Shown here: positions 1-7,986 of the stretch, one piece after another
How positions within the stretch are numbered: position 1 is the stretch's first letter
How the letters are laid out: every line of letters begins with the position of its first letter
From: Roseateles noduli
GTDB taxonomy: Bacteria > Pseudomonadota > Gammaproteobacteria > Burkholderiales > Burkholderiaceae_C
Assembly: GCA_002205125.1 (NCBI GenBank)
Contig: NIOE01000002.1
Coordinates: 558,001 to 622,000 of the forward strand
DNA: 64,000 nucleotides
Direction of reading: 5' to 3'
Translations under genes and position numbers: made by a program
The notes under the pieces: model-generated
Told to the model about the DNA's origin: nothing
Seen by the model: the letters and a program-made list of their open reading frames with translations, nothing else
The model's database searches: none

Positions 1-154
1 GCAGCTCGGCAAGCGCTCGCTGTTCGACGTGATGGCCGCCGAAGGCGACTACTACTCCAACCGCATCGCCCACGTGAACGCGCTCTATGACGCGCAGCAG
101 GTGGTGGCGATCATCTGGTCGCAAGGCCGCGGCGTCGTGACGCCGCTGCGCTGA
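1..154 (+). CDS. TolC-like outer-membrane channel protein, C-terminal fragment
   Basis: The reading frame enters from the left edge (first full codon at 2) and ends at TGA 152-154, giving the last 50 residues. It contains GKRSLFDVMAAEGDYYSNR followed by a helical stretch ending VVTPLR. This matches the last coiled-coil helix of TolC-family outer-membrane factors (the usual G-x-R-S-L-x-D-x-L-x-A-x-x-x-x-x motif) that serve type I secretion or efflux. Only the tail is visible, so substrate and partners cannot be told. Adhesin-type type I systems often use such a channel, but that is inference. Confidence 0.75.
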   Translation, partial: QLGKRSLFDVMAAEGDYYSNRIAHVNALYDAQQVVAIIWSQGRGVVTPLR

Positions 155-195
155 GAGGCCAATCGACTCCGGTCTGCCAAGCGCGGGCTCTCCAC

Positions 196-231
196 GATGC
201 AGGGGACATCCCTCCGGGAATCCCCAGCATC
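196..231. terminator. strong hairpin after the TolC-like gene
   Basis: GATGC-A-GGGGA (196-206) pairs with TCCCC-A-GCATC (221-231) with one mismatch, and TCCC/GGGA (209-212/216-219) forms a nested inner stem. There is no T-run, so intrinsic termination is uncertain. It may instead protect the mRNA 3' end of the upstream gene. Confidence 0.4.
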
Positions 232-302
232 ATTCCGGCCCCAGCAGCGCTCGCTGACTTCGCCAATCTCTGGCGCTCGTTGACTTCGCTCGTTCTTCAA
301 TG

Positions 303-327
303 AAAAAAGCCGCCCCGAGGGGCGGCT
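303..327 (-). terminator. rho-independent terminator of the PEP-CTERM gene
   Basis: Perfect 9-bp stem AGCCGCCCC/GGGGCGGCT (308-316/319-327) followed on the minus strand by TTTTTT (complement of 303-308), 22 bases after the stop codon of the gene at 349-1308. Stem, T-run and position all fit an intrinsic terminator. Confidence 0.88.
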
Positions 328-348
328 TCTGCATTCGGGTGAACCGAA

Positions 349-1308
349 TTACTTGCGCAGGGCGCGGCGGCGTTGGGCGAAGCCCACACCGGCCAGGGCC
401 AGGCCGACCAGGGCCAGCGAGCCCGGTTCCGGCACGTTGATCACGACGGAACCGTCCAGCGTCGATTGACGGATCAGGGCGCCGGTGTTGGTGACGACCA
501 GGTCGCCCGGGGCCGGAACCGGCGGGTTGACGTTGGTGTCCAGGATCCAGCTGACCGAGATGTTGTTCTGCAGCCAGTTGCTGTACAGGGTGCCCAGGCC
601 GGTGCCCGAGTTGAAGAAGTCCTGCACGAACACGTCGCCGCCGTTGGCGCTGTAATCGACGATGCCGCTGATGAACAGGTTGTTCAGCGACGAGTTCGAA
701 CCCGTCACCTTCAGGCTCAGCACCGTCTTGCCGGTGTTGGGATCTGCCGGGCCGCCCTGATAGATCAGGTTCAGCACGCCGCCGGTGTAGCCGACGCTGT
801 CGGAGACGCCGTCACCGTTGGTGTCGATGGTCTGGCCGAACAGGTCATAGCTGTAGGTCAGGCCCCAGGTGCCGCCACGGCCGTCAGCGCCAGCGCCCAC
901 GCCGTACGTCGGGAAGCTGTCACCCTTGACGAAACCGTTCTGGTTCGTGCCCGAGTTGTTCAGCGAGTCGATGTTCTTCTCGCCCGGGTCGCCGGGGTAA
1001 CGGAAGTTCTCGCCGGGGACGCCGGGGTTGGCCATGCCGTTGATCGACGGGAAGCCGAAGCTGTCCATCGTCACTTGACGGTTGGTGTCGATCACGGACG
1101 TGCCGGGGATGGCCGGGTTGCCCAGATAGACCGAGGTGGCCAGGGTGCCGGTGTAGCCCAGCGCCGAGAAGTTGCCGGTACGGGTGGAACCGTCCGGTTG
1201 CAGCAGGAAGTCCGTCCCGGTGTTGATGAACAACGGGGCGGCCATCGCCGGCAGCGCCGCGCCAGCGACCACCAGGGCGGCCAGTGCGAGCTTTGCTTGC
1301 TTGAACAT
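349..1308 (-). CDS. PEP-CTERM sorting domain protein
   Basis: A 319-residue exported protein. The N-terminus MFKQAKLALAALVVAGAALP followed by AMAA is a signal peptide. The C-terminus is a textbook PEP-CTERM tail: VPEPGSLALVGLALAGVGF, then a basic cluster QRRRALRK, which is the recognition signal of exosortases such as the XrtA encoded at 12370. The mature part is rich in Gly, Asn, Thr and Ser and has no domain I recognise; it probably ends up at or outside the outer membrane. The ATG at 1308 is chosen over an upstream in-frame ATG (1359) because AAGGAGA lies just before it and the signal peptide begins there. The gene has its own sigma-54 promoter and terminator, so it is monocistronic. Confidence 0.9.
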   Translation of the reverse strand: MFKQAKLALAALVVAGAALPAMAAPLFINTGTDFLLQPDGSTRTGNFSALGYTGTLATSVYLGNPAIPGTSVIDTNRQVTMDSFGFPSINGMANPGVPGENFRYPGDPGEKNIDSLNNSGTNQNGFVKGDSFPTYGVGAGADGRGGTWGLTYSYDLFGQTIDTNGDGVSDSVGYTGGVLNLIYQGGPADPNTGKTVLSLKVTGSNSSLNNLFISGIVDYSANGGDVFVQDFFNSGTGLGTLYSNWLQNNISVSWILDTNVNPPVPAPGDLVVTNTGALIRQSTLDGSVVINVPEPGSLALVGLALAGVGFAQRRRALRK

Positions 1309-1725
1309 GTGTCTCTCCTTGAGGATGCGTCTTGCCAGAAGCACGTTAGGAAGCGGCACGTGCCGGCTTCTTGGCGGACATCAAAGCGAGTACCGTGCCA
1401 GGCATCTTTCCTTCTTTTAAATCAATGACTTAACATTCAGATGCGGGAATCCTCTACGGGTCCTGTCAAGTTTCTCGACAGCGGTCTGGCCCGCATATCG
1501 GGGGGGGTCTCGAGGGGGGTGTCGTGGGGGGTGAGGGTGCGTGGCGGGGAGGGCAGTCGGGTGGCTGACCTGACGACGCGGCTCCCATGAGGACGTCGGC
1601 CGCCGTGTCTTTCCGAGCTTTTCCGGCCTTTGCCGTCATGGTGCCGGCGCATACTCGCCGACTGCGTCGCGACAACCGGTTCCTCGCGATCCGCTGGCGG
1701 TGCGATTCAAATAAAGGGAGATCCC
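1309..1725. other. intergenic region with sigma-54 promoter and G-quadruplex motif
   Basis: 417 bases between the divergent PEP-CTERM and ThiF-like genes. Besides the sigma-54 promoter at 1385-1400 it holds four long G-runs at 1500-1536 on the plus strand. I see no credible gene here; the short open frames are arginine/proline-rich shadows. No convincing sigma-70 promoter for the ThiF-like gene was found; a TGGC at 1694 has no matching -12 GC. Confidence 0.6.
1385..1400 (-). promoter_or_regulatory. sigma-54 (-24/-12) promoter of the PEP-CTERM gene
   Basis: On the minus strand the sequence reads TGGCACGGTACTCGCT, against the RpoN consensus TGGCACG-N4-TTGCW: only one defined base differs, and GG and GC are spaced correctly (10 bases between). 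It lies about 77 bases upstream of the ATG at 1308, leaving a leader of about 65 bases. RpoN with the PrsK/PrsR two-component pair is known to drive PEP-CTERM genes in XrtA bacteria; the activator is not in this window. Confidence 0.85.
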
Positions 1726-2607
1726 ATGACGCGAGACAACCCCTCCGGATTCGTCTTCGATTACGACCGCGCGTTCTCGCGCAATATCGGCTGGGTGACG
1801 AAGGACGAGCAGCAGCGGTTGCGGCGGGCTCGCGTGGCGATCGCCGGATTGGGCGGCGTGGGCGGCGCGCATGCGCTGACCCTGTCGCGCCTGGGAATCG
1901 CCAACTTCAATATCGCCGACTTCGACGAGTTCGACGTCCACAACATGAATCGCCAGGCCGCGGCGTTCATGTCGTCGATGGGGCGCACGAAGATCGAGGT
2001 GGTGGCGGAAATGGCCCGCGACATCAATCCGGAAAGCGACATCCGCCTTTTCCGCGAGGGCGTCACCGACGCCAACCTTGATGAATTCCTGAAGGGCGTC
2101 GACGTGTATGTCGATAGCCTCGACTTCTTCGTCCTCGAAGTGCGTCGAAAGGTTTTCCGCCGTTGCCGCGAGCTGGGCATCCCGGCGATGACCGCCGCCC
2201 CTCTGGGAATGGGGACCGCCTTCCTGTACTTCAGCCCGACCGGCATGAGTTTCGACGACTATTTCCAGGTCGAGGGCCGAGACCACGAGGACCAGTATGC
2301 GCGCTTCATCGCCGGGGTATCGCCGGCGATGCTCAGCCGGCAGTATCTGGTCGCGCCGGAGGCGGTCAACTTCAAGGAGAAGCGCGGCCCCTCCACGGGT
2401 ATGGCCTGCGAGTTGTGCGCCGGGCTCATGGGTACCAGCGTGCTCAAGCTGCTGCTGAATCGCGGCGACTTGCGCGCGGCGCCCTGGGGCATGCACTTCG
2501 ATGCCTATCGAGGCAAGCTCAAGCACACCTGGCGACCTTGGGGGAACGCCCATCCGCTGCAGCGCCTGCTGATTGCGCTGATCAAGCCGGTATTGCGTGG
2601 AAAATAG
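1726..2607 (+). CDS. ThiF/E1-like adenylyltransferase family protein
   Basis: A 293-residue protein of the ThiF/MoeB/E1 superfamily, whose members adenylate the C-terminus of a ubiquitin-like or sulfur-carrier protein, or a small substrate. The Rossmann nucleotide motif GLGGVGG is at residues 41-47, followed by the acidic strand end (NIADFDEFDVHNMNRQ) containing the N-x-N-R-Q arginine that contacts ATP. One CxxC (CELC) occurs near residue 235; the second zinc-binding CxxC of ThiF/MoeB is not evident. The start at 1726 follows AAAGGGAG at the right distance; the longer frame beginning at 1630 has no ribosome site. No ThiS/MoaD-like carrier, JAB peptidase or E2-like gene lies next to it, so its substrate is unknown. 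Confidence 0.75.
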   Translation: MTRDNPSGFVFDYDRAFSRNIGWVTKDEQQRLRRARVAIAGLGGVGGAHALTLSRLGIANFNIADFDEFDVHNMNRQAAAFMSSMGRTKIEVVAEMARDINPESDIRLFREGVTDANLDEFLKGVDVYVDSLDFFVLEVRRKVFRRCRELGIPAMTAAPLGMGTAFLYFSPTGMSFDDYFQVEGRDHEDQYARFIAGVSPAMLSRQYLVAPEAVNFKEKRGPSTGMACELCAGLMGTSVLKLLLNRGDLRAAPWGMHFDAYRGKLKHTWRPWGNAHPLQRLLIALIKPVLRGK

Positions 2608-2907
2608 GCCACGACGAGTGCCGGGCGGGATCGGGCCGTGAGGTTTCCGGAAGGGTCGCGTGAAGGGCCCCGCGAAGCATCCTGCACGGTTTGTTTCAAG
2701 GATTGTCGCGGGCGGTTCCGAGGCGGTTCCTGCCGGATTTTCGACGCGCCGCGCGCCGAGTTGTTTCGGGGGTGTATCCGATCGGTTCCCGACGCCGGTC
2801 CGCTAGCACGGAATTGGATCACGCCAGGGAGGGATCGCCCTCAGTCCAGGGGGTTCCACACCCGTGCGCGCTGAGGTGCAATCCGGTCAGCTTCCAGAGG
2901 GGTGGAC
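2608..2907 (+). promoter_or_regulatory. leader region of the exopolysaccharide operon
   Basis: 300 bases without a credible gene, upstream of a roughly 19-kb operon, so the main promoter should be here. GGCGGTTCC occurs at 2711-2719 and 2722-2730, one helical turn (11 bp) apart, with a further CGGTTCC at 2783-2789; these could be activator half-sites. A TAGCACG at about 2811 resembles a -24 element but the -12 spacing is one base short. No clear sigma-70 boxes seen. Confidence 0.4.
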
Positions 2908-3546
2908 ATGATGAAGAACACTGGATTGAAGATCGCTTCCATCAAGGCGGCACACGCTGCGTTGCTGGCCGCCGCCGCGGTGCTCGCCGGCTGCTCGACC
3001 ACCGGCAACCTGCCGCCCGCGCCCATCGCGGCGTCGCAGGCGGATTACAGCTATGTCGTCGGTGCCGGCGACCAGCTCAACATCATCGTGTGGCGCAACC
3101 CGGAGCTGTCGCTGACGGTGCCGGTCCGCCCCGACGGCAAGATCGCCGCGCCGCTGATCGACGAGATGCCGGTGCAGGGCAAGAACTCCGTCGAGGTCGC
3201 CCGCGACATCGAGAAGCAGCTCGGCAAGTACGTCCGCGATCCGGTGGTGACCGTGATCGTGACCAGCTTCGTGGGCCCGTACAGCGAGCAGATCCGCGTC
3301 GTCGGCGAAGCCGCCAAGCCGATGTTCCTGCCCTACAAGCAGAAGATGACGCTGCTGGACGTGATGATCGCTGTCGGCGGCCTGACCGACTTCGCCGCGG
3401 GCAACTCGGCTTCCATCCTGCGCACCGCCGAAGGCAACAAGCAGTACTCGGTGCGCCTCAAGGACCTGATCCGTCGCGGCGACGTGTCCGCCAACGTCGA
3501 GATGCGCCCGGGCGACATCCTGATCATTCCGCAGAGCTTCTTCTGA
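2908..3546 (+). CDS. XrtA-locus polysaccharide export lipoprotein (Wza/OPX family)
   Basis: A 212-residue outer-membrane polysaccharide export protein, short like the PEP-CTERM-locus subfamily of Wza. It has a lipoprotein signal with lipobox LAGC (Cys29), then the poly-export domain (SYVVGAGDQLNIIVWRNPEL) and SLBB-type repeats (EQIRVVGEAAKPMFLPYKQK), ending at RPGDILIIPQSFF. It would form the periplasmic/outer-membrane exit route with the chain-length protein and autokinase downstream. ATG 2908 is chosen with AGAGGGG in front; a GTG at 2902 and an ATG at 2911 are alternatives. First gene of the operon, 160 bases before the next. Confidence 0.92.
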   Translation: MMKNTGLKIASIKAAHAALLAAAAVLAGCSTTGNLPPAPIAASQADYSYVVGAGDQLNIIVWRNPELSLTVPVRPDGKIAAPLIDEMPVQGKNSVEVARDIEKQLGKYVRDPVVTVIVTSFVGPYSEQIRVVGEAAKPMFLPYKQKMTLLDVMIAVGGLTDFAAGNSASILRTAEGNKQYSVRLKDLIRRGDVSANVEMRPGDILIIPQSFF

Positions 3547-3706
3547 TCCACGCCCGGACGGCCGCGCGCGCGGACCTCCGGGCCGGCGGCGACGTCCAGG
3601 CGACGGCCCCGGGGTCGACGACCGCACTTCCAGAACCTTCAGCAGTACAGGCCCGCCCCGAACCGGGCCCCGCCGGCGCTCCCGCCGGTGCAACCGAGAT
3701 CGCCGC

Positions 3707-5299
3707 ATGGATTCCCTCATCGCGCAATTGATGGCCGTGTTCAAGCGGATGTGGCGCTACCGCTGGCCGGGGCTGATCGCCTCCTGGCTGGCCGCGATCG
3801 CCGCGGCCGTGGTCGTGTTCGTCGTGCCCGACCGCTACGAGGCCAGCGCGCGGGTCTACGTCGACACCCAGTCCATCCTCAAGCCGCTGATGTCGGGCAT
3901 GGCCGTGCTGACCAACACCGAGCAGCAGGTCAACATGCTCAGCCGCACGCTGATCAGCCGGCCCAACGTCGAGAAGCTGGTGCGCATGGCCGACCTGGAC
4001 CTGAAGGCGACCAGCAAGTCCGACCAGGACGCGCTGATCGACCGCGTCACGCGCAACCTGTCGATCCAGACCGCCGGCAACTCGGCCAACAACCTGTACC
4101 TGCTGTCCTACCGCGATTCGTCGCCGGAGATCTCGAAGAAGGTGGTGGCCTCGCTGCTGTCGATCTTCATGGAGTCCAGCCTGGGCGCCAGCCGCAAGGA
4201 CAGCACGACCGCCGCGACCTTCCTGAACGAGCAGATCAAGACCTACGAGACCAAGCTGGAGGAAGCCGAGGCGCGCCGCAAGGAGTTCCGCCTGCGCAAC
4301 CTGCAGCTGACGCAGGCCGACGGCAAGGACGCCGCCGCGCGCCTGGCCGAGACCAGCAACCAGCTCGAAGCCGCCCGGCTGCAGCTGCGCGAGGCCGTCA
4401 ACGCCCGCGACGCCGCCCGCCAGCAGATCGAGGCCGAGCGCAAGCGCGCCCAGCCCGGCACCAGCCTGCAGAGCCTGATGCAGGAGAGCGCGCAGAAGTT
4501 CGCGACGCCCGAGCTGGACAACCGCATCACCGAACTCAAGCGCGGCCTGGACCAGCTGCAGCAGCGCTACACCGACGCGCATCCGGACATCATGAACGTC
4601 CGTCGCCAGATCCGCGACCTGGAAGAACAGCGTCGCAAGGAAGTGGCCGACCTGCAGAAGGCCGCCCTGGCCAACCCGGTGCCGACCGGCGGCGCCAACG
4701 ACAGCCTGGCCAACCAGGAACTGGCCCGCATCCTCGCGGCCAAGGAAGTCGAAGTCGCGCAGATCCGCGCCCGCGTCGACGAATACAGCTCGCGCTACGG
4801 CTCCGCGCAGGGCGCGATCAAGCTGGCGCCGCAGCTGGAGGCCGAGTTCGCCCAGCTGAACCGCGACTACGACATCATCAAGAAGAACTACCAGGAAATG
4901 GTCGAGCGCCGCGAGTCGGCCTCGCTGTCGAACGACCTGGACAACACCTCGGGTGTCGCCGACTTCCGCATCATCGATCCGCCGCGCGCCTCGCCCAAGC
5001 CGGTGTCGCCCAACCGCCTGATGCTGCTGGCCGCCGGCCTCGTCGTGGCCGCGCTGGCCGGCCTGGTCACGGCCTTCGCCGCGAGCCAGATCCGCCCGGT
5101 CTTCCACGACCTCAACGAACTGCGCCACCGTCTGGAGCTGCCGATCCTGGGGGCCGTGTCGCGCCAGGAAACCCGCGAGGACCGGCGACGCCAGAAGGTC
5201 GACCTGCTGCGCTTCGGCGTCGCGTCGGGCAGCCTGGTGAGCCTGTATGCGGTCGGCCTGATCGGCATGGCCATCTGGATCAGCCGCCAGGCCGGGTGA
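3707..5299 (+). CDS. XrtA-system polysaccharide chain-length determinant (Wzz/GumC type)
   Basis: A 530-residue inner-membrane protein that sets polymer length and contacts the autokinase. An N-terminal membrane helix (about residues 22-43, GLIASWLAAIAAAVVVFVV) is followed by the Wzz domain (DRYEASARVYVDTQSI), a long coiled-coil section rich in Glu/Arg/Gln (about 170-400), a conserved proline-rich segment before the second membrane helix (IIDPPRASPKPVSPNR, then LMLLAAGLVVAALAGLV), and a further C-terminal hydrophobic helix near 510-525. The length fits the PEP-CTERM-locus subfamily. The kinase domain is not fused here but encoded 13 bases downstream. Confidence 0.92.
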   Translation: MDSLIAQLMAVFKRMWRYRWPGLIASWLAAIAAAVVVFVVPDRYEASARVYVDTQSILKPLMSGMAVLTNTEQQVNMLSRTLISRPNVEKLVRMADLDLKATSKSDQDALIDRVTRNLSIQTAGNSANNLYLLSYRDSSPEISKKVVASLLSIFMESSLGASRKDSTTAATFLNEQIKTYETKLEEAEARRKEFRLRNLQLTQADGKDAAARLAETSNQLEAARLQLREAVNARDAARQQIEAERKRAQPGTSLQSLMQESAQKFATPELDNRITELKRGLDQLQQRYTDAHPDIMNVRRQIRDLEEQRRKEVADLQKAALANPVPTGGANDSLANQELARILAAKEVEVAQIRARVDEYSSRYGSAQGAIKLAPQLEAEFAQLNRDYDIIKKNYQEMVERRESASLSNDLDNTSGVADFRIIDPPRASPKPVSPNRLMLLAAGLVVAALAGLVTAFAASQIRPVFHDLNELRHRLELPILGAVSRQETREDRRRQKVDLLRFGVASGSLVSLYAVGLIGMAIWISRQAG

Positions 5300-5312
5300 G
5301 GGGAGCTTCCAC

Positions 5313-6332
5313 ATGACGAGCCTGATCGAACAAGCCGCCGCGCGGCTGGAACAACTCAAGCAGGCCGGCGTCGACGTCGGCCCGGCGCCGACCGCCGCGC
5401 CGGCCGCTGCCACGCCGAGCCCGGCGCCTCAAGCCGTGCCCCAACCGACGGTTCAGCCGGCGCTCCACGCCGCGCCGACGCCCGTGGCCGCGCCGGCGGT
5501 GATCCGCTCCCCGGACGTCACCTCCAAGCGGGTCGACCTGGACCTCGAAGCGCTCGCGGCGCAGGGCTTCCTGACGCCCAACGCGCCGCGCACCGTGATG
5601 GCGGACCAGTACCGCAACATCAAGCGCCCGCTGATCCGCAACGCGATGAACAAGGGCGCCTCGTCGCTCAATCACGCCAACCTGATCATGGTGACCAGCG
5701 CGCTGCCCGGCGAGGGCAAGAGCTTCACCTCGCTGAACCTGGCGATGTCGATCGCGGCCGAGTTCGACAGCACCGTGATGCTGGTCGACGCCGACGTCGC
5801 GCGGCCGTCGATGCTGCGCATGCTGGGCCTGCCGCCCGGACCCGGCCTGCTCGACGTGCTGGAGAAGGAGGCCGACATGGCCAGCGTCCTGCTCAAGACC
5901 AACGTCGACAAGCTGACGCTGCTGCCCAGCGGCCGCCCGCACGCACGCGCCACCGAACTGCTGGCCAGCGACGCGATGACCGCGCTGCTGGACGACATGG
6001 CCAAGCGCTACCCGGACCGGATCATCATCTTCGACAGCCCGCCGCTGCTGCTGACCACCGAGTCGCGCGTGCTGGCCACGCACATGGGCCAGATCGTGAT
6101 CGTCGTGCAGGCCGAGCGCACGCCGCAGAGCGCGGTGCAGCAGGCGGTCTCGGCGATCGAGCACTGCCCGCTGAAGATGCTGCTGCTCAACCAGGCCAGC
6201 AACAAGCGCAGCAGCGGTTACGGCTACGGCTACGGGTATGGCTACGGCTACGGGTACGGCTACGGCGAGGCCGACGGGAAAGGCCACGCGGCGGACGGCG
6301 CGCCGGGCGCGGGCGCATCGGACAAGGCCTGA
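5313..6332 (+). CDS. XrtA-associated tyrosine autokinase (BY-kinase)
   Basis: A 339-residue bacterial tyrosine kinase that partners the chain-length protein. After a Pro/Ala-rich N-terminal third, the P-loop domain shows Walker A ALPGEGKS (about residues 131-138), the Walker A-prime strand VMLVDADVARPS and Walker B IIIFDSPP. The C-terminus carries the autophosphorylated tyrosine cluster, here an unusually regular run of eight Gly-Tyr repeats (6216-6266). Start ATG 5313 follows GAGGGGAG. The next gene begins 4 bases after the stop. Phosphorylation cycling of the tail is expected to control polymer assembly. Confidence 0.93.
   Translation: MTSLIEQAAARLEQLKQAGVDVGPAPTAAPAAATPSPAPQAVPQPTVQPALHAAPTPVAAPAVIRSPDVTSKRVDLDLEALAAQGFLTPNAPRTVMADQYRNIKRPLIRNAMNKGASSLNHANLIMVTSALPGEGKSFTSLNLAMSIAAEFDSTVMLVDADVARPSMLRMLGLPPGPGLLDVLEKEADMASVLLKTNVDKLTLLPSGRPHARATELLASDAMTALLDDMAKRYPDRIIIFDSPPLLLTTESRVLATHMGQIVIVVQAERTPQSAVQQAVSAIEHCPLKMLLLNQASNKRSSGYGYGYGYGYGYGYGYGEADGKGHAADGAPGAGASDKA
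6216..6266 (+). repeat. hexanucleotide repeat encoding the Gly-Tyr tail of the autokinase
   Basis: Eight near-identical 6-base units (GGC/GGT/GGG then TAC/TAT) code for eight consecutive Gly-Tyr pairs. Unit gain or loss would keep the frame and change the number of phosphorylatable tyrosines. Confidence 0.85.
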
Positions 6333-6336
6333 CACG

Positions 6337-7971
6337 ATGACGCGGGCCAACGACCTCCGCCGCCGGCCGACGTCGCCGGTCTCCCCGGTCACCGCGGGTC
6401 CAGCGGGCACAGCGGTCACGCCGGTCCGCGGCGTCTGCATGGCCGTGCTGAGCCTGGCGGCGGCCCTGGCCCATGCGCCGTCGGCCGCACAGGATGCGGG
6501 CACCGGCGCGGAAGGCTCGCGCAAGGGCCTGGCCTTCACGCCGCGCGTCAGCGTGTCCGAGACCTGGAGCGACAACCTCGCGCTGTCGCCTGACAACTCG
6601 CGCGACCGCGGCTTCATCACGACCGTTTCTCCCGGACTGACGATCTCCAGCGGCAGCGGCATGATCCGCGGCACCTTCGACTACACGCTCGACGGCATTG
6701 TCTACACGAAGAGCGACCGCGACGCGCGGCTGCAGAACCAGCTGAGCACGCGTCTCACGGCCGAACTGGTGCAGTCCGCGCTGTTCGTGGACGTCACCGG
6801 CAACATCAGCCAGCAGTCGATCTCGGCCTTCGGCCAGCAGTCGCCGGACGGCTCGCTGGACAGCCCCAACCGCACCGAGACCCGCACGCTGCAGGTGTCG
6901 CCGTACTGGCGCGGCCGGCTGGGCAGCTTCGCCGGCTTCGAGCTGCGCGCGACGGGCGAGATGCGCGACGCCAGCGAAGGCGGCACCGGCGCGACCAGCG
7001 GCAGCGGCAACAGCAAGCAGGGCGCGCTGTCGCTGAACCTGTTCGGCCCCGTCGGCCGCCAGCTCAACTGGGGTCTGAGCGGGTCGACGACGCGCATGCA
7101 CTTCGAGCAGACCGGCATCGACTACCGCACCACCAGCGTGCTCGCATCGCTGAACTGGGCGCCGGACATCGACTGGGGCGTGGGCCTCACCGGCGGCCGC
7201 GAGCGCAGCGACTACTTCGGCCCGGAGACGACCTCCGTGTACGGCGCCAACCTGCGCTGGTCGCCGGGGCCGCGGACCAAGCTCTCGGCCGACTGGCAGC
7301 ATCACAGCTACGGCGCCAGCCACAACCTGACCTTCGAGCACCGCATGGCGCAGTTCTCGGTGCGGGCCAACAGCAGCCAGAGCGTCAGCAGCGGCGAGAC
7401 GCCGACGCAGGCGACCAACTACCAGTTGCTGGACCTGCAGTTCGGCAGCGTCGAGCCCGATCCGGTCAAGCGCGACGCCTTCGTGCGCGGGCTGCTGGCG
7501 GCGCTGGGCCTGGATCCGAACTCCTTCAGCGGCGCCGGGTTCCTGAGCAATACCGCGACGCTGCAGCGCCGTACCGACCTGTCCATGATCTGGGCCGGCC
7601 AGCGCATGACGCTGACGCTCAGCGGCAACGACAACAACAGCCGCCGGCTGATCAACTCCGCGCTGGGCGTGGGCTCCGGCGACCTGGCGCTGACGGACCG
7701 GGTGCGGCAGCGCGGCGCGACGCTGTCGGTGGGCTACCGGCTGACGCCGCTGGCCAACGCCAACGTGAGCTACTCGCGGCAGAACTCCCGCGGCGACGGC
7801 GGTTTCGGCGGCAACGACATGCGCACCCTGACGGCCAACGCCACCTACCGGCTGGGCCCGCGCACCGATGCGGCCTTCGGCCTGCGCCAGACGAAGTTCG
7901 ACGACACCAGCCTGTTCGCCTCCAGCTATCAGGAACACGCGATCTACGCATCGCTGACCCAGCGCTTCTAA
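6337..7971 (+). CDS. XrtA-locus outer-membrane beta-barrel protein
   Basis: A 544-residue protein of the PEP-CTERM-system outer-membrane family (TIGR03016 type). The N-terminus has a hydrophobic export segment (CMAVLSLAAALAHAPSAAQ) after a basic 30-residue lead-in. The rest alternates polar and hydrophobic residues in short strands and ends ...YASLTQRF with a C-terminal phenylalanine, the usual mark of outer-membrane barrels recognised by the BAM machinery. It sits between the autokinase (4 bases upstream) and the ATPase (15 bases downstream), fitting a role as secretion porin or barrel partner of the export lipoprotein. An internal ATG at 6439 would give a shorter lead-in; the coupling to the kinase stop favours 6337. 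Confidence 0.88.
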   Translation: MTRANDLRRRPTSPVSPVTAGPAGTAVTPVRGVCMAVLSLAAALAHAPSAAQDAGTGAEGSRKGLAFTPRVSVSETWSDNLALSPDNSRDRGFITTVSPGLTISSGSGMIRGTFDYTLDGIVYTKSDRDARLQNQLSTRLTAELVQSALFVDVTGNISQQSISAFGQQSPDGSLDSPNRTETRTLQVSPYWRGRLGSFAGFELRATGEMRDASEGGTGATSGSGNSKQGALSLNLFGPVGRQLNWGLSGSTTRMHFEQTGIDYRTTSVLASLNWAPDIDWGVGLTGGRERSDYFGPETTSVYGANLRWSPGPRTKLSADWQHHSYGASHNLTFEHRMAQFSVRANSSQSVSSGETPTQATNYQLLDLQFGSVEPDPVKRDAFVRGLLAALGLDPNSFSGAGFLSNTATLQRRTDLSMIWAGQRMTLTLSGNDNNSRRLINSALGVGSGDLALTDRVRQRGATLSVGYRLTPLANANVSYSRQNSRGDGGFGGNDMRTLTANATYRLGPRTDAAFGLRQTKFDDTSLFASSYQEHAIYASLTQRF

Positions 7972-7986
7972 AAAGCAGTCACCGAC

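Noticed and set aside
373-1428. 351-codon plus-strand frame across the PEP-CTERM gene
   Set aside because: The minus frame has signal peptide, PEP-CTERM tail, promoter and terminator; this one is its shadow.
2808-2823. Sigma-54-like sequence TAGCACGGAATTGGA in the operon leader
   Set aside because: The -24/-12 spacing is one base short and the -12 GC is absent.
3524-5413. 629-codon minus-strand frame opposite the chain-length gene
   Set aside because: Composition typical of an antisense shadow; the plus frame has full family motifs.
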